64,000 nucleotides of DNA from Bemisia tabaci (GCF_918797505.1 NC_092801.1:23374116-23438115); one strand, 5' to 3'. Positions 44,170 through 53,560 are shown, numbered from the stretch's first letter. Made by a program: numbers and translations. Notes: generated by a model from the sequence alone, not told the origin.

Positions 44170-44287
44170 AGCAAAATCCCTACAATTTTTAAAAGAAAAT
44201 CCGTACAAACGTTCTCTTGAAAAAAGTAAATCGCTCACTTAAAGTTGGCAATGGGTGGCTTGGTTCCTTTCTATTGAGCGCGGTCCA
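44170..44287. repeat. Family I right half
   Basis: AATCCGTACAAACGTTCTCT to CTTTCTATTGAGCGCGGTCC. Confidence 0.65.
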
Positions 44288-44396
44288 AAATTACAATACA
44301 AATGACTCTGTTGAAATGTGGCATTTAAGAGAGAGATAATGCACAGAAAATGCTTCGAAACAATTAAAGCAGGACAAGAAAAGGTGGGGGCGAGGC

Positions 44397-44814
44397 CAGT
44401 GTTCGAAACTCACCTTTGAGTTTCAGGAGCCATGTGGCGCATCAAGCCCGATTTTTAAGCACCAATGAAGATTTTTTAGGGGCCAAATTGACTTTTTGCC
44501 TACTTATTACGGCGCATTTAGTGAAAAGTTAGACGCAAGATGTTTTCGTAACAGAACTAGTAAGTAGCTGTAACTTGGGGAGGACAAAAGCACGAAGAAT
44601 GAAATCGTGAAGAATAGAAGAAGCAAGCTTTCACTTGTAGTGCTGAAAATTCTGAATTTTTCCAATTCAAATAGATTTATTTGTTTTTCTTTCTTTATGT
44701 GACTTTCTATGAAAACCCAGATTTTTAGGGGCAGTTTTTAGGGGCCACGTTGGCGCAGAGCCTTCATTTTTTAGGCGCATTTGGCGCGTTGGCGCTTGTA
44801 GGTTTCGAACACTG
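44397..44814. mobile_element. Family X hAT-like MITE with perfect 8-bp TSD
   Basis: CAGTGTTCGAAACTCACC at the left and GTAGGTTTCGAACACTG at the right, flanked by GGCGAGGC at 44389-44396 and 44815-44822. CAG-type ends with an 8-bp duplication are typical of hAT transposons. The interior repeats TTTTTAGG(C/G)G(C/G) blocks and GGCGCATTTGGCGCGTTGGC. No transposase. Confidence 0.85.
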
Positions 44815-44822
44815 GGCGAGGC

Positions 44823-45254
44823 TGAAAAAACACAACAATTTTCAAAACACGGGACGAAAATGCCTTGTATTCTAAACTCCTCGAGTGATTTTTTGTCAAG
44901 AAATATTCGTCAAAAACATCGGTCGACGTCCGCCCTACGGAAACGGGCACTATTTTTCAAACTCATCCGAGAAGCACTAAAAAATTATGAGTGAAGTGAA
45001 GGGAAGTGGCCGAAAACGAAGCAGAGCATTTTTGATCCGACATTGACAGTCCAATACTTTTAACTCTCCCCTACCGAAGCGTCGGCCCACGCCGTAGCGT
45101 AAGAGTGGTCGACTCAATGAAACGTTAAAACTTTGAAAGGTCATCAAAGTTTCGACGCATCATTCATCAACATCAATACTTTGACAGCTTGCTCTGATCC
45201 TGGTTCTCAGAGGCTTGATGCCTATAAATGAGTGTTGTCCTGCGTTAGTATCAT
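44823..45254. other. Intron 2 of gene 1, nothing recognised
   Basis: No supported exon or repeat. Confidence 0.35.
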
Positions 45255-45352
45255 GATAAGAAAAAGGTAACCGCTTGGTTTCCCTATGCAGAGAGGTGCT
45301 TTTATGGAAGAGCCAGAGTAAGTGGCTCCTTATTGTAAAATGTAATCCAATT
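45255..45352. repeat. Family U half copy
   Basis: AAGAGCCAGAGTAAGTGGCT and TCCTTATTGTAAAATGTAATCC match one arm of 4229-4377. Confidence 0.55.
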
Positions 45353-45628
45353 ATGGGTCTAAGGGCCAATTTTTGTGAAAAATGCGAGTTTAGCGGATCT
45401 GCGGTCGAATGCCGAAATATCCGCATATTTTGCCAAAATCGGCATTCAGACTCATGTTAAGGCCAGTATTTGACCCTAAAAGAGACCGAAAGCGACTCAC
45501 TTGTGATATATTCCGTCAAAATTTCGACCTTCAATGCGCAAAAAATCGTAGAGTTGATGAAATTTAATTAGGGTGGGCCCAAAAGTGGCCCTTATCGATA
45601 CCTCTCTTTTGTGTAGACTTCCCATGTA

Positions 45629-45877
45629 CTGCCAAGCGAAGAAAAAACCCCGTATAAAAATTCGATCGTTGCCAAACCTTCAATAAAATTTTTATTTTTA
45701 AAGAAAGTTACGCATATTTTTCCTTGAACTTTTCAAATGTTTTAGATCAAATCACGAGAAAAATTCTCTGAAAACTCGGGGTAAAAATATTTGTACATTT
45801 CCTAAAAATTCGTAATTTGTCAAAAGGAATTTGGCAACGCATGAGGGCTCATACGGCGTTCTTCCTTAGCACGGTAG
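45629..45877. mobile_element. Family A MITE, copy 10
   Basis: CTGCCAAGCGAAGAAAAAAC to GTTCTTCCTTAGCACGGTAG. Confidence 0.75.
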
Positions 45878-45885
45878 TATACAGG

Positions 45886-46124
45886 CGCACAGTGAACTGA
45901 GTCATTGGGAGAGGTCGGACAAAGTTTGGAAACTTTAAACGCTTGTAACACCGTTTATACAAAATTTCAAGGTTTTGAAAGTGGCTCCATTGGTTTTCTC
46001 GTGAAATTTTTTACTAGAAGCATCCATTCAAATTTAAAATGTGACAAAATAAACATAAAAATCTGCAGTTTGAGTCCAAAATTTCATGTCCGAATTCTCT
46101 AATAATTGACTCATCCACTGTGCG
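45886..46124. mobile_element. Family N MITE, copy 3 (opposite orientation)
   Basis: GCACAGTGAACTGAGTCATT to ATTGACTCATCCACTGTGC, with GAAACTTTAAACGCTTGTAA near the left. Confidence 0.75.
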
Positions 46125-46794
46125 GCGTTACCTAGAAAAAAGAGATGAAAAATGCGTCACGTGATACTCGAACCCCGGAGTAAGAGCGCGTAAGTTCTCG
46201 AGGACGAGACATCCAAACAGGAGTGAAACGCAGAGCCGATCAAGGGAGGAAAATAGGTACCGTCGAAGTTGCCAAGTCTAATAGGAAACACCACGTACGC
46301 GGGGGAATCTATTCCATTTTCGTGCCCAACTCGACAACGGTGGAGGTAATAGATACCGGGGATGATAGGAGCATGCGAGGGAAAATCTCGAAGACGCAAT
46401 CCGGCGGAAAGATAACTTTTCCTGTATTAATCCGGCGCCGTGAGCCCGTTATCGAACGGAAACCCTTTGCAGGGATTATTCGGGGATATTTTAACTGTTG
46501 AATCTGGCCCGAGCTCGTGACTTCCGCTTCCGGTCGAGGACACACGGTTGCCGACCAATCAAAAAATGTCCGGTGTTTTACCCGTGTCAGAGAGGGATAG
46601 GTCCGATTTCTAGTCCAGTGTCCAACTTTTCGTCCGCAGCCGTCCACGAAGATGAAATCTTTGCTCCCGGAAATTGCTTCGAGATAGGCCTTGTATCCAC
46701 GGGACGTTTTCGCGGGATTTGTCCCCCGGAAAAGTCCACCTTGCGAAGTCGGGAAACTCAGTTATGTAACGGAGCAAAAATCGAGGCAAAATTG
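46125..46794. other. Longest repeat-free, GC-balanced stretch of intron 2
   Basis: Several frames of 80-127 codons overlap on both strands (for example + 46498-46881, - 46309-46647). None has convincing splice borders or domains. CpG-containing, possibly a conserved non-coding or promoter region. Confidence 0.35.
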
Positions 46795-46882
46795 GTCTCT
46801 TGCAAGGGGCTTTCTTATAAGAATGTTGACCTGAAGGGTCAAAGTAGCAGCAGTACCCCGGACAATACACGGTGTGCCTGAA
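46795..46882 (+). repeat. Family R dispersed repeat, copy 1
   Basis: TCTCTTGCAAGGGGCTTTCT to ATACACGGTGTGCCTGAAC. Its partner at 53463-53560 is inverted. Confidence 0.65.
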
Positions 46883-46940
46883 CAAGTTTGAATTGCTTTA
46901 TCTGCCACAATCAAAAGCTCTTTAAAGTCTTGAGCTACAC

Positions 46941-47201
46941 CGCCGTGCTAAGGAAGAAAGCCGTGCCGTATGAATATTCGAGAGTTGTCACATTTTCTTC
47001 GATAAAATGTTTATTTATGAGGAAATTTATGAATATTTTTCCTTGAAATTTTCAGGAACTTTAGGTGAAATTGCGAACAAAATTATCCAGAAAATTGGAG
47101 CAAAAATATTCATATGCGTGCCAGGACAAGACATTCGTGTTTTATCAAAAGAAATTTGGTGACGCCTGAAGGTTCTTACGGCGTTTTTTTTAGCACGGCA
47201 G
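46941..47201. mobile_element. Family A MITE, copy 11
   Basis: CGCCGTGCTAAGGAAGAAAG (with a small extra CCGTG repeat) to TTTTTTTAGCACGGCAG. Confidence 0.8.
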
Positions 47202-47319
47202 TACACTAGTACAGTATCCTTTGAGTCAAGCAAAAAAAATTCTGTTGAACTCCTGGAAAATAAAGGCAATTTTAAAGTGTTTTGGGGCTATACGTGCTAA
47301 GGAAAAACGTTGTAGAGTA

Positions 47320-47520
47320 CGTATAAACAGGGAAGGCGCTCTGAGCAACTATTCCACCTCGGAAGTATTGCACAGTATCAGACGAAAATGAAGGCGTTTT
47401 AAAGTTCGTAAATTGACTGGTACCGTTCTGCCGTGCTAAGGAAAAACGCCGTATAAACATTCGAAAGTTGCCAAATCCCCTTTCACTAAAATGCTTATTT
47501 TTGAGGAAATGCACGCGTTT
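47320..47520. repeat. Family H fragment followed by family A left half
   Basis: GGAAGGCGCTCTGAGCAACT to ATTGACTGGTACCGTT (H), then CTGCCGTGCTAAGGAAAAAC at 47428 (A). A stray A terminus GTGCTAAGGAAAAACG also lies at 47295. Confidence 0.7.
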
Positions 47521-47562
47521 TAATGTAGTGGTTGTTTTAGCCTTGGTTTTAATTTTGTATTT

Positions 47563-47900
47563 CACGGAGAAAAAAACTTCGTGCGTGGGACCCGAAGTTT
47601 AGGTCATATGGATCTCTGAAGTTTTCGGATTGAGCATCTGAACACTTTAGGTCCAGCTGCTGAGGATTGAATCACACATCTGAAACTTCAGTTCTGACAT
47701 CTGAAGTACTTCGGTTTTCTTATCCGAAAAACTTCGGTTCTCACATCTGAAGTACTTCAGATGTAAGAACTGGAGTTTCAGGTGTGTGATCCGAACCTCG
47801 ACAGCTAGACCTGAAGTGTTCAGATGCTCAATCCGAAAACTTCAGAGATCCAAATAACCTAAACTTCGGGTCCCACGCCCGAAGTTTTTTCTCCGTGTGT
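47563..47900. mobile_element. MITE with repeated CTGAAGT(A)CTTCAG motifs
   Basis: CACGGAGAAAAAAACTTCGT at the left and CGAAGTTTTTTCTCCGTGTG at the right; the arms match almost throughout. CATCTGAAGTACTTCGG / CATCTGAAGTACTTCAG make smaller palindromes around the centre. Confidence 0.85.
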
Positions 47901-47931
47901 GTTTAACGGTTGATAGAGGCTCGGGTGACCT

Positions 47932-48199
47932 GCGGACTGATTATTGAAATTGATGGACAAAGGAGACATAGGGAGTATGGAGCGATCCTATTGGTTGAAA
48001 TGGGTGGTTCCTATGGACAATTGGACAAAGGGAGAAAATGATAGACTAATTGTCGGGTTTCTCGTGAGTCGCCGTAAGTTAGTCTATTACCTACCTCCGT
48101 TGTCCATTGCAACCACCCGCTTTCACCAATAAGATCTCTCCATACCTCTTTTGTCTCCTTTGTCTATAGCTCTGTCGATCAATTTCAATAATCGGCCCG
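47932..48199. mobile_element. Family Q MITE, copy 3
   Basis: GCGGACTGATTATTGAAATT to AATTTCAATAATCGGCCCG, with GGAGCGATCCTATTGGTTGA and its partner CACCAATAAGATCTCTCCAT. Confidence 0.8.
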
Positions 48200-48276
48200 T
48201 AGCCGAAACATCCTGCATATTGTGTTCATTATTTTTAGCCTTGTTTCCCACTGATTTTGTGTGTCTTTTTGTCCTA

Positions 48277-48524
48277 CACTGAGAAAAAACTATGGCTTAC
48301 AAACCTATTAGAGGTAAATATGGAACACCACTAATAGTAGTACCTCTACATATAATAATAGCACATATACCTTAGTTATGGTACGGGGTACCTTAATTAG
48401 GTACAGAGACCTTAGTATGGTTCACAGACCGAGAATCATTAGTTTATTTACGACTATTATAGGTGTTCCATATTTACCTCTATTTACCTCTAATAGGTTT
48501 ATAAACCATAGTTTTTTCTCAGTG
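48277..48524. mobile_element. CACTGAGAAAAAA MITE next to the last coding exon
   Basis: CACTGAGAAAAAACTATGGC at the left, CCATAGTTTTTTCTCAGTG at the right, TA on both sides (48275-48276, 48525-48526). It ends 38 bp before the exon. Its right end, TTTTTTCTCAG (to 48522), looks like a good 3' splice site. Confidence 0.85.
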
Positions 48525-48562
48525 TACTATGAGTACTATATCTACGATGACGATTGTTTCAG

Positions 48563-48855
48563 CGGCGTCGATCCACACCTCGCGGGGGTTCTCCGGGTAC
48601 CAGCAGCCGTCGTGCGACCCGCCGCTCTCCCGCTTCCGCTTCCTGGGCCCCTCGATCCAGGCGGCGATCCCTTTGACCCTCCTCTGGCTCACGGCCTGCA
48701 CGCTCAACGTCCTCCTCCTCCTCTTCGCGGTGCGCTCCTTCATCCACAAGCCGGAGCTCACCGTCCTCGCCTCGGTCCTCCTCACCTTCAGCCTCATGAC
48801 CCTCATCGCCGTCGTCCTCCTCCTCCGCATCGACATCAAGTACGACCCCGACTGA
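48563..48855 (+). CDS. Gene 1, last exon: membrane segments 3-4 and annotated stop TGA
   Basis: The acceptor is CGATTGTTTCAG before CGGCG. Two bases complete the codon split from the exon at 37703. It then reads SIHTSRGFSGYQQPSCDPP, a polar loop, and two strong helices: about residues 114-137 (AIPLTLLWLTACTLNVLLLL) and 146-168 (LTVLASVLLTFSLMTLIAVV). It ends RIDIKYDPD and TGA at 48853-48855. The recovered protein is 177 residues with four predicted membrane segments and both ends probably cytoplasmic. Every codon but one ends in G or C, in sharp contrast to the first two exons and the AT-rich introns. Frames on the other strand and in +3 are shadows of this bias. The frame continues beyond the TGA (see next entry). 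Function unknown. Confidence 0.85.
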
Positions 48856-48957
48856 CCCGGGATCTGCCCGGAGTCGGCCACCCCGGGCATCAGCCTCATC
48901 GGCATCAACCCCGGCGTCTCCCAGGACCGCACCAGCCGCGTCGCCTGGATGATCTAA
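48856..48957 (+). CDS. Candidate translational readthrough extension of gene 1 (33 codons)
   Basis: Directly after TGA, in the same frame, 33 sense codons run to TAA (48955-48957). All 33 end in G or C, the same bias as the 96-of-97 pattern before the stop. The AT-rich DNA resumes only after the second TAA. The peptide begins PGICPESATPGISLIGINPG and ends SRVAWMI. The stop context is TGA followed by C, the leakiest kind in insects, where regulated readthrough of hundreds of genes is established. The C-terminal hydrophobic W-M-I could act as a PDZ ligand (inference). Alternatives: a recent nonsense mutation, a sequencing error, or a GC-rich UTR that is open by chance. Confidence 0.6.
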   Translation, partial: PGICPESATPGISLIGINPGVSQDRTSRVAWMI

Positions 48958-49582
48958 CCCAACCGCATCGCCTGGATGATCTAACCCGACCGCTGTGTTC
49001 AATCCGAAGCTAAAATTCATGCTCCAGCTCCCGAACCACGTTTCTCGCCTTCCAAACATGCAACCTCCTGCAGGCCTTGGAGCTTTGCACAATGCTTCGA
49101 TCAAAGAAGTACACAAAATTTGGACATCTTTTTAAACTGTTTCATAGACTAAGTGTAACGCAAGTACTTCTAGAAGTATCTGAAATATGTTCATTAGAGA
49201 AATAACTGTGCAAAATTCTCTGTCAAAATCAGCTCCTATAAAGTAAAATTGGCAAGAAATTCATAGTGCATTCTTCGCTAGTAAGTGCAACAGTCAATAC
49301 GTGTTCTCGACCTTCCAACATTGCTGATCTCACTGCTGGACTGTTGAAATTTATAGGCTAAGCGATGGACAAGAAGCACAGAGACTATGGAGCGATCCTA
49401 TTGGTTGAAATGGTGGTTCTCTATAGACTAAGAGAGAACCCCGGGCATCAGCCTCATCGGCATCAACCCCGGCGTCTCCCAGGACCGCACCAGCCGCGTC
49501 GCCTGGATGATCTAACCCGACCGCTGTGTTCAATCCGAAGCTAAAATTTCATGCTCCAGCTCCCGAACCACGTTTCTCGCTT
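48879..49582 (+). repeat. Duplicated 3' segment of gene 1
   Basis: 48879-49051 (ACCCCGGGCATCAGCCTCAT to CACGTTTCTCGCCTTCC) returns almost unchanged at 49437-49582. The second copy lacks the 27-bp unit and has one extra T. Between them lie 385 bp, including half of a family Q MITE (49355-49436). Near identity suggests a recent duplication or two alleles assembled in tandem. Confidence 0.85.
48928..48984 (+). repeat. 27-bp in-frame tandem duplication at the extension's end
   Basis: CGCGTCGCCTGGATGATCTA and CGCATCGCCTGGATGATCTA lie 27 bp apart, so a second in-frame TAA (48982-48984) follows the first by nine codons. The related copy at 49437 has only one unit. Confidence 0.85.
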
Positions 49583-49619
49583 TCTGGAGAAGCAGACTTC
49601 CTGCGGGCTGATTGTTGCG

Positions 49620-50080
49620 CATACTATCTCCCCTCCTATTCCTCTTCTTTTTCCCACTTTCCTCCTCCTCCTCCTCCCTCTCTTAGCCTTCTTTCTCCCC
49701 TTCTCCTTCTCTTCTCTTTCCTTTCCTCTTTTCCTGCCCTCTCTTTTGCTCCTCCTTTCGCTCCCTCTTTTGCTCTCTAGTCTTCTCTCCTGTCCTTCCT
49801 CTCTTGTCCTCTCCTTATCCTTTTACCCCTCTTTCTCCTTCTCCCTTTATTTCTCCTCTCCCTTCTCTGCCTCTTACTCTTTCTCTTTGTCTTTCTATTT
49901 TTAATCTCCCCTTTTTTCTCTCTCGTTTTATATTATTTCCTGATTATTTCATTCTACTGAATTTTTCTTCTTTTTATTATATTCTTGTATTCCTTTCTCT
50001 CATGTTCCCTCTTCATCTTCACCTTGTATTTATTTTCCATCCTTGCTACTCTCTAATTTCTCCCCCTTCTATTTATTCGT
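49620..50080 (+). repeat. Polypyrimidine (C/T-rich) tract, probable 3' UTR
   Basis: Over about 460 bp the + strand is overwhelmingly C and T (for example CTCCTCCTCCTCCTCCCTCT). Overlapping frames of Ser/Leu/Phe/Pro here are products of this bias, not genes. Confidence 0.85.
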
Positions 50081-50273
50081 AACTGCAGCAGCCTCCGCGA
50101 TATAGCATATATATGTAAAAATCTTTCTGTATAAAAACATGCAAGTTCACAGTCGTATTTACTGCTGAGAGCTCTCTTTTTCAATTGAGTGTAATCTCTC
50201 TTGTGTGAGGGGGTCTTTGCTCTGTTTTGTTTGATTAAATTGAACTTCCCTCTCTAGAGTGTTATTCTGGGTC

Positions 50274-50313
50274 TGTAAATAGTGTTCATAGTTTTTTCCA
50301 GTCCATGTAAATA
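50274..50313 (+). promoter_or_regulatory. Two Pumilio-type response elements
   Basis: TGTAAATA at 50274-50281 and again at 50306-50313. UGUANAUA is the established binding site of Pumilio/PUF proteins in 3' UTRs. A third copy overlaps the poly(A) signal at 52242-52249. They matter only if this region is transcribed as the gene 1 UTR. Confidence 0.45.
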
Positions 50314-50957
50314 GTAATGGCTACAATCAATGCGCACAAGCTTAGGAGAAAATAAGCTGAAAGTGCCCTCTCAGATTCTAAAAATTAGATACCTAAGGAG
50401 TCAGCGTAAATTCTTGGAGAGCAGTCATTTCATGACATTTATTGGTTCTGAAATTTACCGAAGACCAAAAAAACAGGGTTTTCCATACTTCCGATAGTGG
50501 CAAAATTTTACTGTGTAATAATGTATCCTACAAAATTAGTGTATCATACGTATATGAGTGCCCATATTTAGAATGACACAACGTTCATATGGCGTTGCCA
50601 AGATTGTGCGACTTTTCTGTTCCTTCTCTCTTATAAAAAAAGAGTTCTTAACTTTCCACAAATATTCAGGGAAATTTTTTCTTATATCAGGACAGTTTTT
50701 AGATAGAAAATTCGTCAAAGGTAAATGTTTTGAATTGAGGAAGAGATACATCGACAGCTGTACAATCTTACCAAAATGAAATGCATTTGTGCCCTTTTCC
50801 GAATAGGTCATTTCATAATGATAACAAAGAATTTCAAAATATGAAAATGTTGAGCTTATTCTCATAAACTAGGTATTTGAAGCGCCTAGAATCAAAACCT
50901 GCAATCTCCTTTGCGCTGTGTAAAAGTATGGCAATCTATTTTTTATCATAAGAAAGC
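50314..50957. other. Probable 3' UTR of gene 1, no gene seen
   Basis: AT-rich. Opposing frames 50536-50865 (-) and 50558-50779 (+) are mirror shadows with no support. Confidence 0.35.
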
Positions 50958-51053
50958 AGAATTTCCTGAAGGCTTTGAAGAGGATAGGGACTTTGGCGGG
51001 TGGGTGTCGCAGAGCGCCAGAGAGCACTATGAAAGCGGCTTTTATGTATGTAT
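50958..51053 (+). pseudogene. LINE 3' end, third copy
   Basis: GGCTTTGAAGAGGATAGGGA, then GGCGGGTGGGTGTCGCAGAG and AAAGCGGCTTTTATGTATGT. It aligns with the tail of 30901-31141, both the C-terminal codons and the non-coding end. No target duplication found. Confidence 0.7.
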
Positions 51054-51217
51054 AAGAGAGCGGGTGAGTTTCTATTTGCGTGCTTTCTCAAGAATTTACT
51101 ACATGTTAGCAAGAAAATTATAACAGTATTTTATGCACAAGTCTTCTGGATTACTCCTGTTTAAAAATCAAGAAACATCTACCAAATTTTTAGACATCGG
51201 AATGGAGATTGCAATGG

Positions 51218-51357
51218 CCTGTGTCACACTATCAAAATACTCGATCAAAATGTCACGGTCAAGTGCTGTGATTGGTCCAAGTCATCGAATAAGCCAATCA
51301 CAACACCTGACCTTGATATTTTGATGCTGGTGGCTAGCTTTGATAGTGTGACACAGG
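51218..51357. mobile_element. 140-bp MITE with perfect 19-bp TIR
   Basis: CCTGTGTCACACTATCAAA and TTTGATAGTGTGACACAGG are exact complements. Inner arms CAAAATGTCACGGTCAAG and TGATTGGTCC / AGCCAATCAC pair partly. Unique in the window. Confidence 0.8.
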
Positions 51358-51746
51358 ATGATGATACTCGGCGATTCATGTTGAATTGAAAGCCAATTAA
51401 ATTTAAAACTGCATTTCGTTAGCCGCACAACAAGTCACTCCCAGCAAAAATATTACGTGTTCAGTAAACGAACGTGCTCGGTATGTCTCTCGAGTTTTTT
51501 TTATTTCTACTTTCCCCTTTTCTCTTGTGGCAGAGGAACTATTCCCTACGCAATAATTTGACACCTCTGAGTTTATGTTGCATATAGTATTTGTGTTTCT
51601 CCTTAGTTTTATTTCTAATGTTTTCCCTTTTTTCTCATGTTAAGTGATTATTCTAAACCTTCTACACGTGCCTATCTTCAATTTCATGTTTGTATCTGTC
51701 AAGTCAAACCGTTCCACTTAAATCCAACGAGGAAGAAACACAGTCC

Positions 51747-52016
51747 GCGGGCTGATTTTTGAAACTGATAGACAAAGCGATAGACAAAAAAGACTTAGCA
51801 AAAATTGAGCGACCCTATTGGTGGAAGCGGGTGGTTGCAATGGACAAAGCAGGTTAGTTATGGACTAACTAACGGTAACCCACTAACTATTGCGTTTTGT
51901 CCATCATTTTCTCCCTCAGTCTATACAACAACCACCCGTTTCAACCAATAGAATCGTTCCATTTCCCTTTCTCTTCTTTTTCATCGTTCTGTGTATCGAT
52001 ATTAATTATCAGCCCG
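51747..52016. mobile_element. Family Q MITE, copy 4
   Basis: GCGGGCTGATTTTTGAAACT to ATTAATTATCAGCCCG, in the probable 3' UTR of gene 1. Confidence 0.75.
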
Positions 52017-52245
52017 GCTCTTACACGTACCTGAAGGGAAAATGTCGATGATGTGCGTCATCGAGAAGTCGCGGCCGTCAGAATGTCATGAAATTCGAAT
52101 ACATATAATTCTGCTTACGTACTTACTTTTATACGCCAAAAAACTAACCTGTATATTTGTAAAAATCTGCATCACCTTTTATTTTGCTAAAGAATTGTGA
52201 TACTTACTCTAAAATGTGTAAAATGTTTGATTTTTGAGTGTTGTA

Positions 52246-52251
52246 AATAAA
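52246..52251 (+). terminator. Candidate poly(A) signal for gene 1
   Basis: AATAAA in TTGTAAATAAAGTAATTACA. It would give a 3' UTR of about 3.3 kb after the second stop. Other weaker signals may be used. Confidence 0.4.
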
Positions 52252-52344
52252 GTAATTACATGTACAGCTCTAACTTGAATTAATTTTGTTTTTGACAGGT
52301 CCTTTAAGCATCTTCACTTATAAGAGTTTAATTCACGTATTCCC

Positions 52345-52500
52345 CTCGGTAAAAATTGGCGATAAGAGCTGCGTTTTAAAATACCATAGTCATTCTTATA
52401 GCCGGCTAAAGAAGGCTAGAGAAAATCATATAGCTGGCTGTAGAATGCGGAGAAAATCATACGGCCGGGCTATACGAAGCGATATAAAAAACAAGCAGTG
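52345..52500. repeat. Family T, copy 1
   Basis: CGGTAAAAATTGGCGATAAG, AAAATACCATAGTC and TATAGCCGGCTAAAGAAGGC. Inverted partner at 55165-55345, fragment at 54520-54640. Confidence 0.65.
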
Positions 52501-53462
52501 AACTCCAACACAATGTGTTGATAAGGCGCGTCATTAACTCACACATATCAACCCCTTTAGTTTTCATTTACAGAGATTTCAAAATAGGCAAGTAGCACAA
52601 CAAGAGAATTCATACGATCCAACTCTTCGACGACGCACTTTGACGAGACCGTGTATTGTGAATGTAGAAAGCCATTCGAACGAGTTTAAGTTTTTTGATC
52701 TGCCCCCAGCAATATCTTATCAGATTCTTAAAGAAAAGTGCTACGGAATAATTTAAGCGAAGAAAGGAAAAATTCTGTCGAACTCCTGAAAGATACAGTC
52801 GATTTAAAGGTATTTTTGGGGCTAAAATATCCAAATCACCGGTACCTATTATAAATCCCGATATATTATTGAAAAGAAATTGACTCGATATAAATGTAAT
52901 TGCATTAAATATGTCTTGATTTTGTTATTTTAAACGTATTTCCATGCAAAGAAGTTCAACCATGTCCATGCTTTATTCATTCATGAATTGAAAGTAAGCA
53001 ATCTACATCCCGAAAATCTACCGATTTGCCGTAAAAAATTGCAGAAACTTGATATACCAGGTCGATGCACTCACTCGTTGAATTTACCAACCAATTTCGT
53101 GGGTGCAAATATATAAAAATCAATATGCTATAGTCATTTTGGGTGCATTTATTTTTCATGAAACAATAATAATTTCAATCCCGAAAAACCATCAATTTTC
53201 CGTATAAAATCGAAAAAATCGAGATGTGTCGACTCCCTGACGTGAAAATTAGATTCTACGTGTAAAAATACTTACACATGGATATGCTGAACAGAAACCA
53301 TGTGTGGACACAGTTAGGATACATAGCCCCAGAATACTTTTAAAGCGCCTTTACTTTCCAGAATCTTGACGGAATTTTTTTTTGGCTTAAACGACTCAAG
53401 AGACACTGTAGTTAAAAAATATAAAGAATTTTCGATTTTGACACAAAAAAAAAATGTTCGTT
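52501..53462. other. Intergenic, no gene seen
   Basis: AT-rich. 52960-53250 holds two loosely similar stretches (TCCCGAAAATCTACCGATTTGCCG and TCCCGAAAAACCATCAATTTTCCG in part) about 170 bp apart, a possible old duplication. Confidence 0.35.
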
Positions 53463-53560
53463 CAGGCACACCATGTATTGTATGGTGTATTGCGCTGGTA
53501 TTCAATCCTTGCCTTCAGATCAAAATTCTTACAAGGAAGCCCCTTGCAAGAGGCGAATTT
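53463..53560 (-). repeat. Family R dispersed repeat, copy 2
   Basis: CAGGCACACCATGTATTGTA to AAGCCCCTTGCAAGAGGCGA, inverted relative to 46795. Confidence 0.65.

Noticed and set aside
46309..46885. Overlapping 91-127 codon frames on both strands
   Set aside because: No splice borders; the last part is a dispersed repeat (family R).
48378..49013. 211-codon + strand frame rich in Pro, His, Arg
   Set aside because: It is the shifted shadow of the GC-rich last exon of gene 1; its 5' part lies in a MITE. It is kept only as the possible product of cryptic splicing.
48559..49116. 185-codon minus-strand frame rich in Asp, Glu, Gly, Arg
   Set aside because: Antisense shadow of the same exon, produced by its G/C third positions.
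49526..50082. Leu/Ser/Phe/Pro-rich frames suggesting membrane proteins
   Set aside because: Product of the C/T-only tract.
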